Shown here in pieces: positions 53,537-61,898 of a stretch of 64,000 nucleotides of DNA (positions are counted from its first letter, which is position 1; each line of letters starts with the position of its first letter). The DNA lies in NCBI RefSeq assembly GCF_030053395.1, contig NZ_JASGBH010000009.1, positions 62,001 through 126,000 on the forward strand, written 5' to 3'. The notes beneath the pieces are model-generated. The model searched no databases and had not been told where the DNA came from. It saw only the letters and a program-made list of their open reading frames with translations. The position numbers and the translations under genes were made by a program. This DNA comes from Limnohabitans lacus. GTDB lineage: Bacteria; Pseudomonadota; Gammaproteobacteria; Burkholderiales; Burkholderiaceae_C.

Positions 53537-55336
53537 CTACCAAACCTGCATGCGGAAGAGACGTCCCTTATCGCCCTCGTCGTGCAGGTTCAGCACAATC
53601 TCGTCGGGAGAAAATACGGGTACCTCTGCCTCTACGCGAGGCGGCATATCGGAGTCGATCAAAGTAATGACTGACTGCACGCCAAGCTCAGCATACTCAC
53701 GGATGACCTTGAGAAGGTTAACCTTCTTGCGGTCGTCCAGCGACTCGAACACACCGTCGTGATAAACGAAGTGAGGAAACCTGTCCTTAATGTGAGCACG
53801 CAGCACAGCTAGATCAAAGGCTATGCACAGCAATTTCCGGTAGGTATGCCCCAGATCGGCGCTCGTGGCCTTGCCCTTTTCGTTGAGAATCTCGGCCCGA
53901 AACTCTAGGTGTCCGTTCGCGTTCGGAGAGACGCTTAGCAATGCCTTGTGAGCCAGGACTTCTTCGATGATCTCGCTGAAGTACACGCGGATCACTGAAA
54001 AAAGACTGGCTTTATCCGTATTCTGCGATTCAACGTCCGTCTCAATCTGCGACTGCAGATGCACACAGGCCTCCGTAAGTGCACGAATCTCCGTACGCAG
54101 CTCTTGCAGTCGGCGCAAGAAGCCCCGCTGCTTCTCAAGCGTTGCAATGTCAGCGCGCAGCGTCACGAGATCGTCAGTAACTTGCTTGTACTTGGCGAAC
54201 ACGTCAGTGCTGCTAAGAAAGTCTAGTACCCCCGACCGACGTTTGCCGAGGTCATCAAGTTCCTCTGCAACGGTCTTCAGCTCGGCCTCGATCTCAGTGC
54301 GCTCCTCTTGCAGATAACCGCGCCGCTCTTCCGTGATGGCGCGATTGAAGGCGATGAGCTGGCTGAAGTCCTTCTTGATCTGTCCAGAGAAAAGGATGCC
54401 TACTTCGTTGAACAGCTTCTCCGCTTGATCGGGCTTGAAAAGTATTTGGTCTTCCTCCAATGAGGTAACGATTTTGCGGCGGGCCTGGTGGAGCGAATAG
54501 CGGCGTGCGTTCAGCTCAGCGACGCGCGCGTTGATCCCCTCCACGAGCTTCTCAGTTTGATCTTTGTCCTGCTCACGGAAGTCGAAAGCGTCAAGAAGTT
54601 GCTGCTTTTTGTCAGCATCCTTCTGCTTCAATAAAAGGATGCCCTCGATCTTGCTCAGGTCATCGACTGATCCGCCCAGTTCCGCCTGTACTGTTTGCGC
54701 GATGGCCTTTTTATCTTCCAGCTCTTCTAGTTTCGAGTAGTACTCCTCGATCAGCTTGTGATCAAAGCCAAGGATGTGTGCAACGTACGGCTTCCAGTCC
54801 TTGTGCTTCCCAATGGCGAACCGCCGCAGTTGAAACACGTCCTGGTAGTCGTCCTGCCCACGCAGCTGGTAGCCAAGTCCCTTTCGGAAGTCCCATGGTG
54901 AGACGGCGCGCCAATCAAGGAGTCCGTCGAGCATCTCCCGAGCGCGGTCAAACGACAAATTGAAGTGATCCCAGTCGGCTTCGGTTAGGTCCGTGAAGTC
55001 CTGATGTGCGGCCTCGTGCTTCTTAAAGCTGATCTTTGTGTGCTCGCTCACCCCTCGCCGGACAGTAAGGTAGGTGGCGTCAGAGAGTCCAATCTCCAGG
55101 AAAAATATGAAATCTTTAAAGGCGTCTTCCTGCTTGAAAAGAAAGAAGTCCTTGTCGCGTCCGGCCAGGAAGCAGAAGTCGATCATGCGTCCCAGTGTGG
55201 TCTTTCCGAGGTTGTGCGTGTCCTTGTCCTTGTTCTTCGGCACCCTGATTTCTGCAAGGACCACGTTCAGGCCTGCACGGAACTCGATCGGCCCGAAAAT
55301 ATCGGGCTTGTTGCTGTATAGCCTAGAGAGCTTCAT
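53537..55336 (-). CDS. ABC-3C system SMC-like ATPase (DUF2326)
   Basis: A 599-residue SMC/RecN-type ATPase. An N-terminal IEFRAGLNVVLAEIRVP and P-loop-like THNLGKTTLGRMIDF are followed by a long coiled coil (about 220-470). DUF2326-type C-terminal motifs ADLGHTYRKLLCIAFDLAVL (signature) and FPHFVYHDGVFES (Walker B-like) follow. ATG 55336 overlaps the middle component by 14 bases; a longer frame to 55483 is inside it. It powers the three-component system. Confidence 0.88.
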   Translation of the reverse strand: MKLSRLYSNKPDIFGPIEFRAGLNVVLAEIRVPKNKDKDTHNLGKTTLGRMIDFCFLAGRDKDFFLFKQEDAFKDFIFFLEIGLSDATYLTVRRGVSEHTKISFKKHEAAHQDFTDLTEADWDHFNLSFDRAREMLDGLLDWRAVSPWDFRKGLGYQLRGQDDYQDVFQLRRFAIGKHKDWKPYVAHILGFDHKLIEEYYSKLEELEDKKAIAQTVQAELGGSVDDLSKIEGILLLKQKDADKKQQLLDAFDFREQDKDQTEKLVEGINARVAELNARRYSLHQARRKIVTSLEEDQILFKPDQAEKLFNEVGILFSGQIKKDFSQLIAFNRAITEERRGYLQEERTEIEAELKTVAEELDDLGKRRSGVLDFLSSTDVFAKYKQVTDDLVTLRADIATLEKQRGFLRRLQELRTEIRALTEACVHLQSQIETDVESQNTDKASLFSVIRVYFSEIIEEVLAHKALLSVSPNANGHLEFRAEILNEKGKATSADLGHTYRKLLCIAFDLAVLRAHIKDRFPHFVYHDGVFESLDDRKKVNLLKVIREYAELGVQSVITLIDSDMPPRVEAEVPVFSPDEIVLNLHDEGDKGRLFRMQVW

Positions 55337-55571
55337 TGGGCCCCACGTATTCGATAGCATCGGTCTTGGGCTGGTACTCGACCAGTCCAAGCAGGAACAG
55401 AAAGTTGAGTGCTGGCAGGAAGAGAACATCGCCGCCTGTGACCGCCTTTTTGGCGAATGTGCGTAAGTCGCCGTAGCGATCAAAGCGGCGCTTGCGCAAA
55501 TGCTTCAGCAGAAGAAGGGCTACGTTCACGACTGTGCGATCAGGATGGGAGTGCTTAGTAGGTCGTAGCAT
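55323..55571 (-). CDS. ABC-3C middle component (MC6-like)
   Basis: An 82-residue protein. MLRPTKHSHPDRTV at the N-terminus, LLLLKHLRKRRFDRYGDLRT, then LFLPALNFLFLLGLVEYQP, is the layout of ABC-3C middle component 6, a small winged-helix-like linker. The start at 55571 overlaps the upstream CTD gene by 17 bases. Its length and place are typical. Confidence 0.82.
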   Translation of the reverse strand: MLRPTKHSHPDRTVVNVALLLLKHLRKRRFDRYGDLRTFAKKAVTGGDVLFLPALNFLFLLGLVEYQPKTDAIEYVGPNEAL

Positions 55572-56514
55572 CTTCACCCTCCCCAATGTCACAATTCCAG
55601 TACATGTAGAAGAGCATAACGCGCGTCAAGGTTTTGTTAGCGCGCAGCAGAGGATCGCGCTCCAGGAGCAAGCGCACGAGATGATTCATTACCTCGTCAA
55701 ATGTTTGATAGTCCTTCCGCTTTCCGATGATGCTGAGCTGAAACTCTTCAACTACGGATTCATATAGGCCTAAAAGATCTGCGTTTTCGGGTGCAGCAAG
55801 GAAGGCCTTCACCTGGGCCGTATCTTTTAGGTACCGCCGGCGAAGCTCCTTCGCGTACTCCGGAGTCATCTTGTTGAGGATGTTCTTCGTTTCGTATTTC
55901 GTCCGATCCGTCGGTGGTGTATCGACAACACTCGCCGTGCTTTTCAGATGGCGAGCAAGAGCCTGTACAACCTCGGAAAGCTGATCGGGGCTCACAATTA
56001 GAGGCGAATCAATCGGGTCGAGATTGACTTGCGAGGCAACTGCAGGGAAGTCCTTGAGCCAGCCCTCAAGCTGCTCAATCCCACACAGCATGATCGACGG
56101 CTCTGGTATGCCGCACTCTTTAGAGATGCGCGCGCGAATGCTGCTCTCTGCCCCGCCCGTCAGCTTGCGATTGGCGAACAACATGTAGTGATCCAGTTGC
56201 TTTGCCACCCTTAGCTTTTTGATGCGCTGGATTTCTTCGCCGATGATGTTATTTGCAGACTTCGGATTGAAAAAGTCGGTCTCGGAGAAGCTACGGTTGT
56301 AGCCGTAGGTGTGCTTGGCCTGAACGATTACGGTTCCGCTCCACGGAGCTTGGCTGCTTGGCAGCAGTTCTGCGGTACCTACGAATTTGGCATCACGTCC
56401 GCCGTCGGGGCCCTTCGCAAAGCCTTGAGTTGCCATACCTAGAAGGCGTCGGCACAGCGCTACGACAAGCTCTTCAAACCGTGTGTCTCCCAAGTCTTCG
56501 TAAGCGTACTTCAT
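55555..56514 (-). CDS. ABC-3C C-terminal-domain protein with nuclease-like N-terminus
   Basis: A 319-residue protein. The N-terminal domain (DTRFEELVVALCRRLLGMA, then KGPDGGRDAKFVG and GTVIVQAKHT) looks like a PD-(D/E)xK/Mrr-type nuclease (Glu, Asp and QxK present). The C-terminal region (AKELRRRYLKDTAQVKAFLA to LLRANKTLTRVMLFYMYWNC) is the ABC-3C CTD. The three genes overlap in order CTD, MC, ATPase. DNA cleavage as the effector is inferred. Confidence 0.82.
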   Translation of the reverse strand: MKYAYEDLGDTRFEELVVALCRRLLGMATQGFAKGPDGGRDAKFVGTAELLPSSQAPWSGTVIVQAKHTYGYNRSFSETDFFNPKSANNIIGEEIQRIKKLRVAKQLDHYMLFANRKLTGGAESSIRARISKECGIPEPSIMLCGIEQLEGWLKDFPAVASQVNLDPIDSPLIVSPDQLSEVVQALARHLKSTASVVDTPPTDRTKYETKNILNKMTPEYAKELRRRYLKDTAQVKAFLAAPENADLLGLYESVVEEFQLSIIGKRKDYQTFDEVMNHLVRLLLERDPLLRANKTLTRVMLFYMYWNCDIGEGEDATTY

Positions 56515-56881
56515 GCGATCGCGGCTTCTGCCGTCCTATTTCCCGGCATCAGGCAGACCTCTTCGTTGTTAGGGCAAGTGTCTCAATCTTTTGGGCCAGA
56601 ACTTCGCCCGGATGGCAGGCTTTAGCAGTCATCGGGTACCTCTTTGGGGAACCGTCCAGTCGCTCTGGCTCCACCTTTAGTTTATGTTTTAGTTGAAAAT
56701 ACGCCGTCACGAAGCACGTCATTCGTGAATTATGCCTAAGTGCTTGAAGCGCGAGAAGTCGCCAAGCTTTGAATATCGCGGTGCCCATTGGGGCCGTTTC
56801 TATTGGTGCATTCGCTTGGCGCGTGAATTCGAAGGCGCAGGGCCTGGGTCCGATCGCTGGCCCCGCAGTTCACCGGCTCAT
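56515..56881. other. 367-base gap with HigA-like antitoxin remnant
   Basis: The only protein hint is a 27-residue minus-strand frame at 56549-56632, MTAKACHPGEVLAQKIETLA, preceded by AAGAGGT. HPGEVL is the N-terminal signature of HigA/XRE antitoxins; the rest of the HTH is missing. The remaining sequence holds nothing I can support. It separates the ABC-3C operon from the next recombinase operon. Confidence 0.5.
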
Positions 56882-57325
56882 TCAGTCGTCGGCGATGGCC
56901 TGAAACTTTGCATGCTGCTCACTCCATAGGGCCGGAATGGTGTGTTTGGTGAACCAATGTAAGTTCAGCCCCTTGGGCTGGGTGCCTTGAAGGATGCTGT
57001 CAATGATTTTGGGATCCAGCAGCGTCAAGCGCATGCATTCATTGACCGTGGCCTGATCCAGGCCTTCCTGTCTGGAAATTTCAACGCCACTGCGAACGAT
57101 GCCCTCGTCGATGAGTCGCTGCCAGTAAAAGGCGCGTGTGAGCCCTTCAACCAGTTTGGTGTCCGGTAGCTGGGCTTGGTCTTTGATTACCTGGGCGAAG
57201 TTTTCCGGGGGCTCAACCACGCTGCGCCCACCGCGTTTGATGAACTTCAGTGGGATGAACGTGCTGAACTCCACGTGATTCGAGGTGGTGGCTACGCTGT
57301 TGCCCACGGACTGTGCGTTATTCAT
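56882..57325 (-). CDS. HTH-like protein downstream of recombinase
   Basis: A 147-residue protein. LVEGLTRAFYWQRLIDEGIV, QATVNECMRLTLLDPKIIDS and ILQGTQ resemble the helix-turn-helix segment found in ParB-like HTH regions or at the C-terminus of some large serine recombinases. The N-terminus has HVEFSTFIPLKFIKRGG. It is in ATGA overlap with the recombinase and may be its split DNA-binding subunit. Confidence 0.6.
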   Translation of the reverse strand: MNNAQSVGNSVATTSNHVEFSTFIPLKFIKRGGRSVVEPPENFAQVIKDQAQLPDTKLVEGLTRAFYWQRLIDEGIVRSGVEISRQEGLDQATVNECMRLTLLDPKIIDSILQGTQPKGLNLHWFTKHTIPALWSEQHAKFQAIADD

Positions 57326-58683
57326 GCGATCTCCAATTCACGTAGGTCATATTCCAGTTGTTCATATCCCGCCAGGTTCTTTGGCGGAAGGCCGATCAGT
57401 GCGCCCCAGGCTTCAAATCGCCAGTCCACATGCAAGCCTTCCGGGGCAACGGTGATGCGCTTGATCAGCGTGCGCACGATGTCTTGTTTGGCCTGGATGG
57501 CCAATTGGTCCCATATGCCCGCCGTGTTTTTGAAGAACAGCACCATGGCTTCAGGTTCGGTCAGCTTGGGGTTGAGGCTGCACACCTGCTCCCAGCATTT
57601 GTGGACCATCTGACCGGATCGCAACACCTCGAGCACCTTCTCCATCACGGATTTCTCTATGCCCGCTGCAGGCAGATTGGCAAATTCCACGGTGCCAGCC
57701 CCCATTTTTTGGTTCTTGTTGACCACGTAGTAGCGGTAAAGCTTGCCGCTGGTCTTGCGTGTGGCCATCGGCAGGTAGAGGTCTCCATCGGCCGTGAACA
57801 TCATCCCGCGCAGCAAGAAGCCGTGCCTGCATTTCTGACCGAAGGTGTCGCGAGCCCGGTCCCGGCTGTTCTGGGCCATGATCTTTTGCACACTGTCCCA
57901 TTGCGACTGGTCAATCAGAGCCTCGTGTTGGCCTGGGTAAAAGTCGCCCTTGTGTCCAATATCGCCGATGTACAAGCGGTTGTGCAGGATGGTGTACAGA
58001 GCCTGCTTGGTCAGTGGCTTGCCGTTTTTGCTCGTGACGCCTTGCTCTACGAGCTGTTTGACCATGAGGGTGGTCGAACGTGTGGCGACAAACGAGTCAA
58101 AGATTTGCCGCACCACCTGGGCCTCCTCTGGCACCACCACCAACTTTCGGTTGTCCACGCAGTAGCCTATCGGTACTGGTCCGCCCATCCACATGCCTTT
58201 GCGTTTGGAGGCGGCGAATTTGTCGCGGATGCGCTCGCCGGTTACCTCGCGCTCGAATTGAGCGAAGGACAGCAGGACGTTGAGCATCAGGCGTCCCATG
58301 GACGTGGCCGAATTGATCTGCTGGGTGACCGAACTGAAGCTGGCCCTGTACCGGTCAAAGAGCTGAATCATCTTGGCAAAGTCAGCCAGTGACCGCGAAA
58401 GTCGGTCGATCTTGTAAACCACCACGATGTCGATCTTGCCGTCCTGGATATCTTGCAGCAGGCGCTTGAGGCCCGGGCGGTCCATATTGCCGCCGGTGAA
58501 CCCTGGGTCTTCGTAGTTGTCCTCGACTTGCTCCCAGCCTTCGGCGCGCTGACTGGCGATGAATGCCGCGCCAGCTTCACGCTGCGCATCGATGGAATTG
58601 AAGGCCTGATCTAGCCGTTCGTCCGAAGAGACGCGGCAATACACCGCACAGCGCTTGGGAGTAACTTGTTGCGTCTCGCTCAT
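57322..58683 (-). CDS. serine recombinase (DUF2924-associated)
   Basis: A 453-residue recombinase. CAVYCRVSSDERLDQAF contains catalytic Ser19; YEDPGFTGGNMDRPGLKRLL and VYKIDRLSRSLADFAK match the resolvase core. The recombinase domain (PIGYCVDNRKLVVVPEEA, LTKQALYTILHNRLYIGDI) and a zinc-ribbon-like area (CRHGFLLRGMMF) follow. ATG 58683 overlaps the DUF2924 stop. Unlike the first recombinase it has a conventional C-terminus. Confidence 0.9.
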   Translation of the reverse strand: MSETQQVTPKRCAVYCRVSSDERLDQAFNSIDAQREAGAAFIASQRAEGWEQVEDNYEDPGFTGGNMDRPGLKRLLQDIQDGKIDIVVVYKIDRLSRSLADFAKMIQLFDRYRASFSSVTQQINSATSMGRLMLNVLLSFAQFEREVTGERIRDKFAASKRKGMWMGGPVPIGYCVDNRKLVVVPEEAQVVRQIFDSFVATRSTTLMVKQLVEQGVTSKNGKPLTKQALYTILHNRLYIGDIGHKGDFYPGQHEALIDQSQWDSVQKIMAQNSRDRARDTFGQKCRHGFLLRGMMFTADGDLYLPMATRKTSGKLYRYYVVNKNQKMGAGTVEFANLPAAGIEKSVMEKVLEVLRSGQMVHKCWEQVCSLNPKLTEPEAMVLFFKNTAGIWDQLAIQAKQDIVRTLIKRITVAPEGLHVDWRFEAWGALIGLPPKNLAGYEQLEYDLRELEIA

Positions 58684-59150
58684 GCCTTCTTGCCTTTCAA
58701 GCCAAAGAAGGCCGGTCCGGACCATTGTGTGCCGGTGATCAACTTGGCAATGGCCGACAAACTCTTGTACCGCTGACCGTCGAATTCATAGCCACCAGTG
58801 GGTAGCACCGTGACCTTGTATTTGTGGCCATCAAATTCACGCAAGAGTGTGGTGCCCGGAAGCAGTGTCCGGGTGGATGGGGCAGCGGTTTTGATCTTCG
58901 AGAACCGGGCGCCGTAGTCGGCCAGCATGTTGCGGGTGCCGCTGGGCAGTGCGCCATAGGCCTGCTCTTGCAGCTTGTAGATCAAGCGTGACTCGATGTG
59001 CGTGCGGTTGGGCCGGGCAGGCCGATGCACAAAAAATTGATCCCACAGGGCCCATAGCTCGGGCATTTTCATATTCGGGAGCGCGTGAAGTTGTTCAGAT
59101 ATTTGGCCGGTGCGCAGGATGTCGCGCATCGGCGGGGCGGTGTTTTTCAA
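58680..59150 (-). CDS. DUF2924 domain protein
   Basis: A 156-residue protein. MPELWALWDQFFVHRPARPN, SRLIYKLQEQAYGAL, PGTTLLREFDGHKYKVTVLP and YEFDGQRYKSLSAIAKLITG define DUF2924, which typically precedes serine recombinases in prophage-like elements. It begins in ATGA overlap with the upstream small gene. Function is unknown; it could be a recombination-directionality factor. Confidence 0.85.
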   Translation of the reverse strand: MKNTAPPMRDILRTGQISEQLHALPNMKMPELWALWDQFFVHRPARPNRTHIESRLIYKLQEQAYGALPSGTRNMLADYGARFSKIKTAAPSTRTLLPGTTLLREFDGHKYKVTVLPTGGYEFDGQRYKSLSAIAKLITGTQWSGPAFFGLKGKKA

Positions 59151-59377
59151 GGCTGTGACTCCAGGTGTGTAGACTGGTTTGCATTGACGCTCTGGTAGGC
59201 ATGGAAGTCGAGGAACTTGTCTCGATCAGTCGCATATACCCAACTGCTGTTTGCCTGCGTAAGAGCCTGGTGTTGATCGACGACCGCTTGTGCGATCAGG
59301 TGAGCGATTTGCGAGAGGGAGAGGTACCCACTTTTCTCGATCGGATTGCCTTGGACTGGGGTTTGGAAGTGGTTCAT
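59147..59377 (-). CDS. hypothetical small protein, first gene of recombinase operon
   Basis: A 76-residue protein from ATG 59375-59377 (MNHFQTPVQGNPIEKSGYLS). It has YLSLSQIAHLIAQAVVDQHQ and DRDKFLDFHAYQSVN. No family is recognised. Overlap with DUF2924 (ATGA) suggests co-translation. It begins 290 bases from the divergent 413-residue gene. Confidence 0.55.
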   Translation of the reverse strand: MNHFQTPVQGNPIEKSGYLSLSQIAHLIAQAVVDQHQALTQANSSWVYATDRDKFLDFHAYQSVNANQSTHLESQP

Positions 59378-59542
59378 CGAGGTGCTTTGGTTTATCAAAT
59401 CTGACCTCGGAAATCGTAGCCAAATCACCCAAATTCGAGTCGTTGTTTTAGAGGGCCATCAACGCGCTTGAGAGCACAACGCCGCGTGAATCCTGGCTTT
59501 TTCTGAAACCTCCCAGCAACCATGCGGCCTGGATCGACGGTT

Positions 59543-59577
59543 TTGACAGATTTTTGAAAAGCTGTATATTTATCCAG
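59543..59577 (+). promoter_or_regulatory. sigma-70-like promoter overlapped by a LexA-type box
   Basis: TTGACA (59543-59548), 16-base spacer, TATATT (59565-59570), overlapped by CTGTATATTTATCCAG (59562-59577), which fits CTG-N10-CAG with one change from the canonical CTGT-N8-ACAG. It reads toward the 59668 gene and suggests SOS control. Only one box is seen and no footprint data exist. Confidence 0.6.
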
Positions 59578-59667
59578 CAATCCGGCGAAAACCAACATAA
59601 GCCCCAGGACGAAGGACCAGGGGTTCGGACGCCTCATTGCCCAACGAAAAACAACTAGGAGACATTC

Positions 59668-60909
59668 GTGAGCCGAAACCAAACCTACGCCGACATCTTG
59701 CTGAGCCTGCCTGTCGACGACACCCTCAAAACCTTCATTGAGCGCCATGCTTTACCCATGCCCGAGGGCTGGGCATGGAGCGACACGGTGCAGACCTCAA
59801 GACGCCTGATCGGGCTGATTCAGGCCCACCCCGTGGTGGCCCTGCGTGACCGCATCGTGGCGGGGTTGCATGCCTGCACGCTGCTGGCCCACCCGCTGGG
59901 CAAACAGGCCATGTTTCAAGCCGCCCATGACCGCCCGGCCGAACTAGTGGGCCTCATTGCCTGCAAGAGTGATCTGCACCGGGCCTTCTGGCTGTACGTC
60001 CACCATCCGGCGCTGTTCGAGGCCGCAGCGGAAATCGAATACCTTGATCACCATGGGCAGCAAGCCCAACAGCATGACCTGGGCCTTAAACGGACCATCA
60101 AGCGTGACGATGCGTCGATCGCCGCATTCGGTGAAGCCATCAAAGGCTTCTACCAGCGGGAGCTGGGTTGTGGCGAGGTGTGCGTGGTCAATGTGCTGGA
60201 CCGTGCGCGCGGCACGCAACTGATCTCCATCCATGCCAAGGACCTGGCTACGGCCAAGTTGGAGTTCGAGGGCAGCCAGTTGCAGCGGCGGGTGGGCAGT
60301 CCGAACATCCACATGGTGCTCGAGTACGCCCAGGCCACCGGCGTGGCTCGCACCATCATCCGTGGCGGAGCCAAATACCACGCCATGCTGTGTGAGGCGT
60401 TTGCCAGGCACTTGCTTGGTGTGGATGCCGATGCCCAGCGGATCCAGACGCCACGCCTGAACCTGTCCACGCTTCGCTTGGGGCTGAACATCCCGCAGGC
60501 CATCGATGACGGATTCGTTGGCCTGCAGGTCAAGAGCGTGACCGTGGTCAGCGGTTGCGGGCAACTCAAAATGGAATGCACGGCCAGTGCCGCCAGCGAT
60601 CAGCGCTGCGTGACGGACCTGCTGCACGACTACTTCGGCGCAGAAAACCCCCTCGTACGCGGCTGGACCATCCAGGCTGCTGTGCTCAATTTTTATCTCG
60701 CGCCGATGCAGGGCAAGAGCCGCTGCCAGGTGGTCAGTGTGGAGATCACCAGCAAGGGGCGTTTGAACCTGCACAAATTCGATGAGAAGCTGCGTGCCCA
60801 ACTCGAGGGCTATTTGGTTCAGCTGGGCATCCTGAAGGCGCAGCAGGTCCTCAAGACAGGACGGGAGCAGGAGGAGCCTGCGACCATGGATGGCAACTTG
60901 TTCGAGTGA
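59668..60909 (+). CDS. uncharacterised 413-residue protein under an SOS-like promoter
   Basis: Starts at GTG 59668 with AGGAGA upstream. Contains LIACKSDLHRAFWLYVHHPA, LFEAAAEIEYLDHHGQQ, VGSPNIHMVLEYAQATGVAR and KSVTVVSGCGQLKMECTASA. No domain or membrane segment is recognised. It is followed 7 bases later by the Zn-motif gene, forming a two-gene unit. The overall layout (helical N-terminal half, beta-rich C-terminal half) suggests a cytoplasmic nucleic-acid or sensing protein, but this is a guess. Confidence 0.65.
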   Translation: MSRNQTYADILLSLPVDDTLKTFIERHALPMPEGWAWSDTVQTSRRLIGLIQAHPVVALRDRIVAGLHACTLLAHPLGKQAMFQAAHDRPAELVGLIACKSDLHRAFWLYVHHPALFEAAAEIEYLDHHGQQAQQHDLGLKRTIKRDDASIAAFGEAIKGFYQRELGCGEVCVVNVLDRARGTQLISIHAKDLATAKLEFEGSQLQRRVGSPNIHMVLEYAQATGVARTIIRGGAKYHAMLCEAFARHLLGVDADAQRIQTPRLNLSTLRLGLNIPQAIDDGFVGLQVKSVTVVSGCGQLKMECTASAASDQRCVTDLLHDYFGAENPLVRGWTIQAAVLNFYLAPMQGKSRCQVVSVEITSKGRLNLHKFDEKLRAQLEGYLVQLGILKAQQVLKTGREQEEPATMDGNLFE

Positions 60910-60916
60910 GGTGTGA

Positions 60917-61879
60917 ATGGAGTTGACCCTCAATCAGCAAGCCATCAGCTTGGCCGCTTTGATGTTCGTGCGAGGCAATGCATCCTTTGAGAGCAGCCTG
61001 CACGATGAAGAAATTTCGGCCCTAGAGGTTCTCAAACAGGCGAAGGCGGTTGTGCCTGGTGTAGTCAGCAGTCGTGATGCCGTCTGCGCTTTTTGCGGTC
61101 TGTACCGTGGTCCCATCTTCAGGAGCAATGAAGGGCTCATGGTGCAGTGTCCGGACTGCGGCCCGTTTGCGCTGGATCCGGCCAGTCAGCGCAGTTGGAG
61201 GCTGGACGACGAATGGTTGATCCGAAAGCTACGCGGTGCGCTGGACATTTCGCCGCACGCAACTGTGAATCAGATCATCGATGGGGTGTGGGACATTGGC
61301 CGGCACAAGAAGCGTCCGGTGGTGCTGGCTCGCCGTATCGACCTGGTGGAGCGCCATGGGTTGCGGATTTTTCATGGACCCGAGCCACGCAGTCAAAGCT
61401 GGGTGATCACGCCACGGCCATTGGTGCGGGCACCATTGGAGCCGCTGACAGGAACGGCCACGTGGTGGCAGCTGGAAGACCGGTTTGCCTTGCATGGCTT
61501 GGCATTGCGCCTGCTAGACCCGGACCAAGGTGAAAAATCCGACAACGTGCAGGACGGCTTACCGAGCGTGGCTGTTCATGGTCCGTTCAGTGAAGACTTC
61601 ACCTGGGTGCATCTGGAAGGGTGGCCGCATGGCCCCATACGCTTGACTGAAGCACAGACTCGGGTGTTTGCTGCTCTGTGGGAGCACCGTGACCGCGCGC
61701 AATCATCGAAATTCATCATGCGCGCAGCAAGGCTGGACAGCGAAAAGCCCATGGATGTGTTCAAGGTGAAGGCTGCAAACCGGGATGACCCGACGTATGA
61801 GGGGCCGCGTTGGGCATATAACCAACTGGTCGTGCGGCAGCGCCGTTTGGGGCAATATCGACTTGCCTGGTCGAGTTAG
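60917..61879 (+). CDS. uncharacterised protein with Cys4 motif and wHTH-like tail
   Basis: A 320-residue protein. CAFCGLYRGP and CPDCGPFALDPASQ form a probable Cys4 zinc motif near residues 57-85. The C-terminus (LTEAQTRVFAALWEHRDRAQ, SSKFIMRAARLDSEKPMDVF, WAYNQLVVRQRRLGQYRL) looks like a winged helix. It probably partners with the 413-residue protein. No known family is recognised. Confidence 0.65.
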   Translation: MELTLNQQAISLAALMFVRGNASFESSLHDEEISALEVLKQAKAVVPGVVSSRDAVCAFCGLYRGPIFRSNEGLMVQCPDCGPFALDPASQRSWRLDDEWLIRKLRGALDISPHATVNQIIDGVWDIGRHKKRPVVLARRIDLVERHGLRIFHGPEPRSQSWVITPRPLVRAPLEPLTGTATWWQLEDRFALHGLALRLLDPDQGEKSDNVQDGLPSVAVHGPFSEDFTWVHLEGWPHGPIRLTEAQTRVFAALWEHRDRAQSSKFIMRAARLDSEKPMDVFKVKAANRDDPTYEGPRWAYNQLVVRQRRLGQYRLAWSS

Positions 61880-61898
61880 TGGCCCATGATTGGAAGCA

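Noticed and set aside
56732..56929. Short plus-strand open frame of 65 residues
   Set aside because: No ribosome site, no homology, and it overlaps the end of the HTH-like gene on the other strand.
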